5,818 bases of DNA, taken from positions 1-5,818 of the forward strand of contig DASRSS010000081.1 of NCBI GenBank assembly GCA_035656335.1. The letters run 5' to 3'. This document shows, piece by piece, positions 1 to 5,218 of this stretch. The notes beneath the pieces are model-generated. The model worked only from the letters and a program-made list of their open reading frames with translations. It ran no database searches and was not told the DNA's origin. Positions within the stretch are counted from its first letter, which is position 1; every line of letters starts with the position of its first letter. Position numbers and translations under genes: made by a program. The stretch comes from DASRSS01 sp035656335. Lineage in GTDB: Bacteria > Actinomycetota > Actinomycetes > Mycobacteriales > Jatrophihabitantaceae.

Positions 1-607
1 GGTTGCCCGCATCCAGGTACACCATCACCCGGCGCGTCTGCAGCGCGCCGACGGCCCACTTGACCAGTTGGTAGCGGCCCTGCCGGTACCGGGGCGGGAC
101 GCAGTCGATCTGCGCCAGCGCGTCCGGTTCGAGGACGACGATCGCGGGCCGGCCGCGGTCGGCGAACGCGATCGCGGAGACGTAGTCGCGGTAGGCGCGC
201 GCGTTCGGGGCGCCGCCGCCGGACTGGCCGCTGCCGCAATCGCGCCGCGGGATGTCGTACACGACGAACACCGGCACCGAGTGCGTGCGCTGCGCCGCTC
301 CGGCGACCTGGCGCACCTGCCGCGCCACGGTGCCGGGCGGTCCGCCGGTCAGCCAGATCCCCTGCGGGATCGCGGCGAGCCGGGTCAGCTCCGGCGACGG
401 ATGCCCGCCGTGCACCGCGGACGCGGCCTGGCTGTACGGCGACGCGAACAGCGGGTGCCCGCGCAGCGGCCCGGACGTCAGCCGGAACGCGCGCGGCAGG
501 TGCGGGCCGGGCACGCCGGACGCGGACGAGCCGGCGATCGCGAGCAACACCGCGAACAACCCGGTGACCCACAGCACGACCGGGTTGCGGCGCAGTGCCC
601 CGATCAC
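1..607 (-). CDS. GH6 family beta-1,4-glucanase (cellulase), N-terminal part (3' end outside window)
   Basis: The frame runs from GTG 607, whose GTGA overlaps the synthase stop, to the window edge, giving 202 residues. The N-terminus MIGALRRNPVVLWVTGLFAVLLAIAG... has a basic start and one hydrophobic segment (9-26), followed by SSASG, so it is a secretion signal or membrane anchor. The GH6 catalytic core follows: VFVVYDIPRRDCG (113-125), SGGGAPNARAYRDY (129-142), IVVLEPDAL (156-164) and VYLDAGN (196-202). By homology to Trichoderma reesei Cel6A, D123 matches D175, D162 matches the acid D221, and D199 matches D263. GH6 enzymes are inverting and cut beta-1,4-glucan. Here it probably trims or releases the polymer from the adjacent synthase, as proposed for CslZ in Streptomyces, rather than feeding on plant cellulose. 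The SD is weak (only GCGAG close by), so expression probably depends on coupling. The family normally has His after DAG in many members; here it is Asn. Confidence 0.92.
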   Translation of the reverse strand, partial: MIGALRRNPVVLWVTGLFAVLLAIAGSSASGVPGPHLPRAFRLTSGPLRGHPLFASPYSQAASAVHGGHPSPELTRLAAIPQGIWLTGGPPGTVARQVRQVAGAAQRTHSVPVFVVYDIPRRDCGSGQSGGGAPNARAYRDYVSAIAFADRGRPAIVVLEPDALAQIDCVPPRYRQGRYQLVKWAVGALQTRRVMVYLDAGN

Positions 608-2199
608 CGCTCGCCGGCGGGACCGGCCGCGGACAATCGCTCGAACTGGTCGATGTCCCTGTCGATCTCGCTCACGTCGTCGGTGCCCGCGAGCGCCGAG
701 CGCGTCACGTGGAACGCGGCCGACACCCCGACCAGCAGGATGCACAGGTGCACGCTGGCGAAGGCGACGTTGTTCAGCATCGCCGGACCGCGCGAGCGCA
801 CCAGCCCGTACGCCGCCGCGCCGGCGAGTACGGCCATGGTCAGCAGGGTGGGCCAGACGGCCAGCGGCTGCCGTCCACCTGAACCGGTCTTGGGCGTCAC
901 CACGAACCGGCCCCGCCGCCGCGCGAGCACGGCCAGGGTCGCGGCGATGTGCACCCAGAACGAACTCGCCGCGAGCGCGAACGCGCGGAACGTGTAGTGC
1001 CCGGCTCCGGCGACTGCCACGGTCGTGAGCGCCAGCGCGAAGTACGGGCCGAAGTGGACGAGGAACTGGTCGGCGTTCGCGGCGGCCAGCGGCTGGCGTC
1101 CGGTCAGGATGCGCACCACCGGTAGCGCCATGTAGATCAGCACCGTCCAGCCGGTCAGGAAGTACATGCTCGACAGCAGGTACTGCGCCTTCATCCGCAG
1201 CGGCAACCGGGCGGTCAGCGCCGCCGGGATCGCCGACAGGCAACCACGCGCCCAGCGCAGCTGCTGGCTGAGGTAGGACGCGCTGTCCTCCGGCCCGAGA
1301 CCCTGCGCCAGGACGACCGGCAGGTACACGCTGCGCCAACCGCGCTCGTGCAGCCGCAACCCGAGCAGGAAGTCCTCGGTCACGCTGTCCTCGGGGAAGC
1401 CGTCCGCCAGCGCCTCGCGCCGGAACGCGACGTTGGTGCCGCAGCAGAACATGCTGCCGCGGGCGTCCTTGCCGCGCGCGATGCAGCCGAAGAACAGCGC
1501 CTGCTGCGCCCACGCCGCGCCGGCGACCTCGTTCTGCGCCGCGTTCGCGTAGTGCTGCGGCGTCTGCGCGAACGCGAGACCGTCGTCGGCCAGCAGCACG
1601 CCGAGCGTCTCGACCAGGAAGTCCGGATGCGGCACGTGGTCGCAGTCGAACACCGCGATGTACGGCGCGGACGTGTGCCGCAGCGCGTTGTTGATGTTGC
1701 CGGCCTTGGCGCCGCGGTTGTCCGAGCGGGCGAGGTACCCGACGCCGAGGCGGGCGGCGAGCTGCGCCATCTCGGGGTCGTTGCCGTCGTCCAGCAGCAT
1801 CACGTTGACGTCCGCGCCGCGCATCCGGCGGGCGGCCACCAGAACCGGCGCGACGACCTCCTCGGGCTCGTCGTAGCGCGGCACGAACACGTCCACCCGG
1901 GCGTCCGGCGGGATCGGGTGCACCGGGTGGCAGCGCCGCTGCCGGAACACCGACCACCAGAAGCCCGTCGCCTGCGCGAGGTTGAACAGTTCCGCGCACA
2001 GGAGCAGCCCGTACAGCCAGCGGTCACCGATACGAGCCGGCGTGAGCAACCAGCTGAAGTACCAGATCGCGGCCAGGATGTTGACGATCACCAGCAGCCG
2101 CACGTTCAGCAGCCGCGGCATGCCGAGGGGACGCTCGCCCCACGCCGGGTCGGCGAGCCGCGGGTCCGGCGTGGCGGTCACGGTACTTCGGTCGCTCAT
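604..2199 (-). CDS. BcsA-like family 2 glycan synthase (cellulose synthase-like), 531 aa
   Basis: A processive inner-membrane synthase that would polymerise a UDP-sugar, probably UDP-glucose, and extrude the chain. Two membrane segments (about 32-53 and 60-82) precede the cytoplasmic GT-A domain with VDVFVPRYDEP (102-112), LLDDGN (135-140), RGAKAGNINNAL (162-173), FDCDHVP (184-190), FCCGTNVAFRR (251-261), the catalytic-base TED (274-276) and QQLRW (312-316), the full D, DxD, TED, QxxRW set of cellulose/chitin/hyaluronan-type synthases. About five membrane segments follow, and between the third and fourth lies FVVTPK (432-437), matching the BcsA gating loop FxVTxK. DCDHVP and the gating loop favour the cellulose synthase branch. 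The protein ends in a short acidic tail with no PilZ domain, so direct c-di-GMP control as in proteobacterial BcsA is not expected; Streptomyces CslA is comparable. It starts in an ATGA overlap and its stop overlaps the GTG of a GH6 glucanase gene, supporting a beta-1,4-glucan product. A related beta-linked polymer such as mannan cannot be excluded. Confidence 0.93.
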   Translation of the reverse strand: MSDRSTVTATPDPRLADPAWGERPLGMPRLLNVRLLVIVNILAAIWYFSWLLTPARIGDRWLYGLLLCAELFNLAQATGFWWSVFRQRRCHPVHPIPPDARVDVFVPRYDEPEEVVAPVLVAARRMRGADVNVMLLDDGNDPEMAQLAARLGVGYLARSDNRGAKAGNINNALRHTSAPYIAVFDCDHVPHPDFLVETLGVLLADDGLAFAQTPQHYANAAQNEVAGAAWAQQALFFGCIARGKDARGSMFCCGTNVAFRREALADGFPEDSVTEDFLLGLRLHERGWRSVYLPVVLAQGLGPEDSASYLSQQLRWARGCLSAIPAALTARLPLRMKAQYLLSSMYFLTGWTVLIYMALPVVRILTGRQPLAAANADQFLVHFGPYFALALTTVAVAGAGHYTFRAFALAASSFWVHIAATLAVLARRRGRFVVTPKTGSGGRQPLAVWPTLLTMAVLAGAAAYGLVRSRGPAMLNNVAFASVHLCILLVGVSAAFHVTRSALAGTDDVSEIDRDIDQFERLSAAGPAGER

Positions 2200-5114
2200 G
2201 AGAACTCCCAGACGGTCACGTTCGGGAACTTGACCACGCGGTCCAGATGACGGTGCTGCCTCAGGCTGGAGACGGCCGTCCCGACCTGACCGGCCGGTCC
2301 CTTCAGGTTCAGGAAGCTGCCCAGCACGAACACGTGCGGAACGTTCTTGGTCGCCGGCACGCCGGTGATCGGCTTCGCGGTGATGCCCGGCCGGTAGTAC
2401 TCCAGCTCGCTGTTCAGGTAGCTCGGCCCGAACAGCAGCAGATCGTTCGGCCCGGCCTGCGCGCGGACGAACTTCACGGCCGAGCGGAAGTCGTAGACGC
2501 GCGGGTTCGTACTGTTCACCTGCTCGTCGACCAGCCCGCCGGACAGCGCGGCGATCACCAGCAGCGGCACCGCGATCCGGGTGAACTTCCCGCGTACCCA
2601 GGACGCGGCCAGCCGCGCCAGCAACAGGTTCAACGCGGGCACCGTCGCCGAGAAGTAGCGCAGGTCGAACAGGTCGCTGCGGCGCTGCCCGATGATGAAC
2701 AAGATCGTCGGCGGCACGATCGCCAGCGCGGCGAGGATCCGTCCGCCGCTGGACGCGCCGCGTCCGAGCGAGGCCAGCACGAGCAGCAACAGCATCGGCC
2801 AGAGGGCGTTGATCAACACCATGGTCTCGTCGGAGTGATAGCCGAAGACGGCCCACACCCCGTCGGCCAGCACGGAGTACGCGTTCAGGCCGGGCTGGCT
2901 GGCCGCGCTCTGTCCCGCCTGTGCCGGCACGGCCGCGGTCAGGCCCTTGGTGTGCCCGTACTGCTGCGCGATCCAGCCGATCAGCGGCCAGCACAGCGCG
3001 GCGACGACACCCGCGGACGCGACCGCGCTCAGCACGATGCGCCAGTCCCGGTCCCGGACGAGCCGGTGGATCCCGACGCCGACGAAGATCAGCATCAGGG
3101 TGGCGACCGCGAAGAACGTGTCGTACTGCGTCCACATCAGCGCGGCACAGCAGGCGGTGAAGACGACCACCTCGCGCCATCGAGGCGCGCGCAGGATGCG
3201 GACCAGCATCCACGCGGCGAGGGTCGCAAACAGCATGAACAGCGCGTACATGCGCGCGTCCTGCGAGTACCACACGGCCGCGGGACCGATCACCGCGATG
3301 ACCCCGGCGAAGCGCGCGGTGCGCCGGTTCCACAGGTCACGCGCCGCGTAGTAGGACACCGCGACGAGCAGGATGCCCGGGACGATCGACGGGATGCGCA
3401 CGATCGTCTCGGTGGTGCTGCCCGTCCAATGGATCGTCGCCCACAGCAGGGTGAAGTACAGCGGCGGGTGGACGTCGGTGGTGCGCAGCAGGTGCAGCAT
3501 CTGGCCGTACGGCTGCGAGGCCTCGTGGACGCTGATGGCCTCGTCGATCCACACGCTCCGGTCGGTGCTCAGCCGCACCGCGAGCGCGACCGCGCACAGC
3601 GGGATCACCCAGGCGAGGTCCGAGCGACGCAGCCAGTCCAGCCGGGACCGCTTGCGGTGCTGGCCGCGCGTCGGCTCGCCGTCGCCGGCCAGCTCGAGCG
3701 CGGCGAGATTCTCGCCGACGGCCGGCGTGATCGTGTCGGCCGAGCTCGGAGCGACCGCCTCGGCGGTGGCCGCCTCGGTGGTGGCGAATTCGGCGGTGGC
3801 GAATTCGGCGGTGGCGAATCCGGCGGTGTCCGCGTCGGCGGTCGCCGTCGCGACGGACGCGGACTCGAGCACCGGCTCGGTCGCGGCTGTCGGAGCGGCG
3901 TCCGCAGCCACCGGCGACCACACCGGCACGCGCGGCGGAGCCCACCGGGCGGCCGCGAGCTCGAACCCGGCGGACACCAGCAGCACCGCGGACGCGACCG
4001 CGGTGGCGGCCGCCGCGGCGACCGCGGTGTGCGCGAGCAACAGCATGATCAGCTGGGCACCGGCAGCAACCGCGGTGGCGATCACGGCCCGCACCGCGAG
4101 TCCGCGCGCACACAGCGCGGCCAGCACGACGCGCGCCACGCACAGCAGCGTCATCGCCACCAGGTACACCGGCAGCGCCGGCCGCAGCTGCGACCCGGTC
4201 GCGCCGAGCACCGTGGTGTACAGCGATTCCGGCAGCGCGAGCAGCACGGCAGAACCGAGGGCGGACGTCACCGCGGTGACGATCAGCGCGGACCCGAGCG
4301 CGCGGTGCTGCTGCACGCGCAGCTGGGCGAGCACCACCACGGGCACCATCGCCGTCGCGAACAGCACCGCGCCGCCGAGCGTCGACACCGCGGCGAACAC
4401 GCCGGCCACGGACGCCGGCAGCACCCGGTTGGCGACGATGACGTCCTGCGCGCCGAGCACGGCCAGCAGCAGGAAGGACACGACCGTCGCGGGCGCGGCC
4501 GGCGCACGTCCACCGGACTCGGGCACGACGGACGACTTGCGGAGCAACAGGCACGCGAGCAGCGCGGCGTATCCACCGGCGATAACGCCGACCGCCGCGC
4601 CCGTCGTGCCGAACACGGGCAGCAACGCGAAGCCGACCGCGCAGCGCACCGCAGGTTCGGTGATGATCGCGGTCGCCGCGGCGCCGAGCCGGTGCTGCCC
4701 GAACAGGTGCCCGCGCGCGAGCGCGAGCAGGCCGGCGACCGGACCGTCCAGCGCGAGCAGCCAGACGAGCGCCACTGGCAGCCGGGCGACGTCCGCAAGC
4801 CAGGGCGCGGCGACCGCGAGCAGCGCCCCGATGCCAATGCCGCACCACAGCGCGATCGGACGCAGCCGCTGGGCGAGGTCGGGACGCAGCGAGGCGCCCG
4901 CGGTGAGGCTCGCGGCCGGCGTGTTGATCAGCAGATAGGCCGCCAGGAACGCGGCGAACTGCGCGTAGTGGCCGGACGGCAGCACGCGTACGGCGACGAC
5001 GGAGAAGGCGAGATTGCCCAGGCCGGCCGCGACCTGCGCGACGACGACGCCGGACTGCCGGGCGACGGTGCGCCCGACAGCAGGTCTCGCGTCCGAGGTA
5101 GTGGTGGTGCTCAT
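2196..5114 (-). CDS. Fused polysaccharide flippase (Wzx/MOP-like) and GT-C glycosyltransferase (GT39/PMT-like), 972 aa
   Basis: Residues about 18-390 form roughly 12 hydrophobic segments in the pattern of Wzx/MOP lipid-linked oligosaccharide flippases, including the mid-protein block QDVIVANRVLPASVAGVFAA (223-242) typical of the family. Residues 391-497 are an Ala/Thr/Glu-rich linker with pentapeptide repeats (423-452), ending in a basic stretch (483-498). Residues from about 498 on are a GT-C membrane enzyme: the first outer loop carries WIDE (522-525, with the D524/E525 pair expected to be catalytic) and HPPLYF (549-554), followed by RIPSI (573-577), SQDARMY (617-623), DLRYF (817-821) and a soluble C-terminal tail from about 861. 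GT-C enzymes use polyprenyl-phosphate sugars on the outer membrane face; flippases deliver such lipids there, so the fusion could couple both steps. Topology is consistent: both flippase ends and the basic linker cytoplasmic, the DE loop outside. It ends in an ATGA overlap with the GT2 gene. The sugar is unknown. Confidence 0.88.
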   Translation of the reverse strand: MSTTTTSDARPAVGRTVARQSGVVVAQVAAGLGNLAFSVVAVRVLPSGHYAQFAAFLAAYLLINTPAASLTAGASLRPDLAQRLRPIALWCGIGIGALLAVAAPWLADVARLPVALVWLLALDGPVAGLLALARGHLFGQHRLGAAATAIITEPAVRCAVGFALLPVFGTTGAAVGVIAGGYAALLACLLLRKSSVVPESGGRAPAAPATVVSFLLLAVLGAQDVIVANRVLPASVAGVFAAVSTLGGAVLFATAMVPVVVLAQLRVQQHRALGSALIVTAVTSALGSAVLLALPESLYTTVLGATGSQLRPALPVYLVAMTLLCVARVVLAALCARGLAVRAVIATAVAAGAQLIMLLLAHTAVAAAAATAVASAVLLVSAGFELAAARWAPPRVPVWSPVAADAAPTAATEPVLESASVATATADADTAGFATAEFATAEFATTEAATAEAVAPSSADTITPAVGENLAALELAGDGEPTRGQHRKRSRLDWLRRSDLAWVIPLCAVALAVRLSTDRSVWIDEAISVHEASQPYGQMLHLLRTTDVHPPLYFTLLWATIHWTGSTTETIVRIPSIVPGILLVAVSYYAARDLWNRRTARFAGVIAVIGPAAVWYSQDARMYALFMLFATLAAWMLVRILRAPRWREVVVFTACCAALMWTQYDTFFAVATLMLIFVGVGIHRLVRDRDWRIVLSAVASAGVVAALCWPLIGWIAQQYGHTKGLTAAVPAQAGQSAASQPGLNAYSVLADGVWAVFGYHSDETMVLINALWPMLLLLVLASLGRGASSGGRILAALAIVPPTILFIIGQRRSDLFDLRYFSATVPALNLLLARLAASWVRGKFTRIAVPLLVIAALSGGLVDEQVNSTNPRVYDFRSAVKFVRAQAGPNDLLLFGPSYLNSELEYYRPGITAKPITGVPATKNVPHVFVLGSFLNLKGPAGQVGTAVSSLRQHRHLDRVVKFPNVTVWEFS
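2205..2209 (-). promoter_or_regulatory. Shine-Dalgarno of the glycan synthase gene
   Basis: GGGAG lies 5 bases before the ATG at 2199, inside the last codons of the flippase fusion gene. It supports ATG 2199 as the start; the frame stays open for about 378 codons further upstream (to 3333), but that stretch is an Arg-rich shadow of the fusion gene. Confidence 0.6.
3759..3848 (-). repeat. 15-bp tandem repeat in the linker (six degenerate copies)
   Basis: Six consecutive 15-base units begin at 3759, 3774, 3789, 3804, 3819 and 3834. The units at 3789 and 3804 are identical (TTCGGCGGTGGCGAA on the plus strand) and the outer ones diverge. On the coding strand they give TATAD, ADTAG, FATAE, FATAE, FATTE, AATAE (residues 423-452 of the fusion protein). 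A 15-base unit keeps frame, so copy number can vary between strains without breaking the gene, changing only the distance between flippase and transferase halves. Confidence 0.8.
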
Positions 5115-5218
5115 TGCTGTCCTCGCTCCCGTACCAGCGCGTGGTGCCTCCCGCTCGAGGACAGCGATGAGGCACAAAACAGCACTGTGCTTTCTGATTC
5201 GCTCGCAAGCTCGCTCAT
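5111..5218 (-). CDS. Possible 35-residue small ORF or leader peptide between pyruvyl transferase and flippase fusion
   Basis: An ATG at 5218 overlaps the upstream stop (ATGA), and the frame runs 35 codons to a TGA at 5113-5111 that overlaps the ATG of the next gene (again ATGA). The peptide starts MSELASESESTVLFCASS and ends ALVRERGQQ. It is Ser-rich (9 of 35), with a SSLSSS run encoded by the 5' arm of the inverted repeat described separately. It has no membrane segment and no family I recognise. For: overlap at both ends and a GGAGG 10 bases upstream. Against: about two thirds of third positions are G/C (12 of 35 end in A or T, such as CTT, TTT, TGT, TCA, ACA), much lower than in the neighbouring genes, so the stretch may be untranslated spacer. 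If translated, it would more likely act in coupling or attenuation than as a stable protein. Confidence 0.3.
   Translation of the reverse strand: MSELASESESTVLFCASSLSSSGRHHALVRERGQQ
5120..5124 (-). promoter_or_regulatory. Shine-Dalgarno that decides the start of the flippase-GT-C gene
   Basis: GAGGA lies 5 bases upstream of the ATG at 5114, with a second weaker GGGAG at 5130-5126. This selects ATG 5114 over the upstream in-frame start at 5282, which would overlap the pyruvyl transferase by about 68 bases and add a 56-residue, Cys/Arg-rich, non-hydrophobic leader with no family resemblance. The site lies fully within the 3' arm of the inverted repeat. Confidence 0.65.
5144..5175 (-). promoter_or_regulatory. 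Competing 7-bp inverted repeat (possible anti-sequester fold)
   Basis: GTGCCTC at 5144-5150 and GAGGCAC at 5169-5175 are perfect complements separated by 18 bases. The spacer contains most of the 5' arm of the larger start-hiding hairpin, and the outer arm overlaps that hairpin's base. The two folds therefore compete: if this smaller stem forms first during transcription, the 5' arm is held in its loop and the start site of the next gene may stay open. This is an inferred switch; only the complementarity is seen directly. Confidence 0.3.
5181..5191. repeat. Short perfect palindrome AGCAC-T-GTGCT in the low-GC spacer
   Basis: Two 5-base arms around a single central base, flanked by AAAAC and TTTCT, in the least GC-rich patch of the window. 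The geometry suits a dimeric DNA-binding regulator's half-sites better than an RNA hairpin, because a one-base loop cannot form. No clear -10/-35 promoter pair is visible next to it, and short palindromes arise by chance, so this is only a candidate operator. Confidence 0.2.

Larger units (their letters stand above)
5107..5175 (-). promoter_or_regulatory. Inverted repeat predicted to hide the start site of the flippase-GT-C gene in an RNA hairpin
   Basis: The 15-base arms at 5111-5125 and 5156-5170 are complementary at 14 of 15 positions (the single exception is 5115/5166) with a 30-base loop. Four further pairs (5107-5110 with 5171 and 5173-5175) form if base 5172 is bulged. On the minus-strand transcript the 3' arm contains both the GAGGA Shine-Dalgarno (5124-5120) and the ATG (5114-5112) of the flippase-GT-C gene, so the folded RNA should block initiation. 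A small internal stem (ACCA 5133-5136 with TGGT 5142-5145) can form in the loop. Ribosomes passing through the possible small ORF would melt the stem, giving translational coupling. The pairing is direct observation; the regulatory role is inference. There is no poly-U tract, so a terminator is unlikely. Confidence 0.5.

Noticed and set aside
613..627. Short hairpin GCCGG-CGGGA-CCGGC just upstream of the GH6 start
   Set aside because: A 5-bp GC stem inside the synthase coding region is expected by chance at this base composition, and no U-run follows it, so it is not called as a terminator or regulator.
68..1028. Plus-strand frames of 309 and 258 residues opposite the GH6 and synthase genes
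   Set aside because: Arg-rich with no recognisable motif; the opposite strand encodes the unmistakable GH6 YDIPRRDCG and LEPDAL motifs and the synthase C-terminus.
604..3333. 909-residue minus-strand frame extending the glycan synthase upstream
   Set aside because: Only the part from ATG 2199 resembles a synthase. The upstream 378 codons are Arg/Ala-rich, lie in another frame of the fusion gene, and have no hydrophobic or domain pattern.
3373..4938. 521-residue plus-strand frame opposite the fusion gene
   Set aside because: Low-complexity Ala/Ser/Thr composition typical of the antisense of a GC-rich gene; the minus-strand frame has clear membrane segments and motifs.
5107..5175. Intrinsic transcription terminator between pyruvyl transferase and fusion gene
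   Set aside because: The inverted repeat has a long 30-base loop, no following U-run, and its distal arm contains the start of the next gene.
3337..5208. 623-residue minus-strand frame overlapping the flippase half
   Set aside because: Arg/Ala/Gly-rich shadow in a different frame from the flippase; no membrane segments or family motifs.
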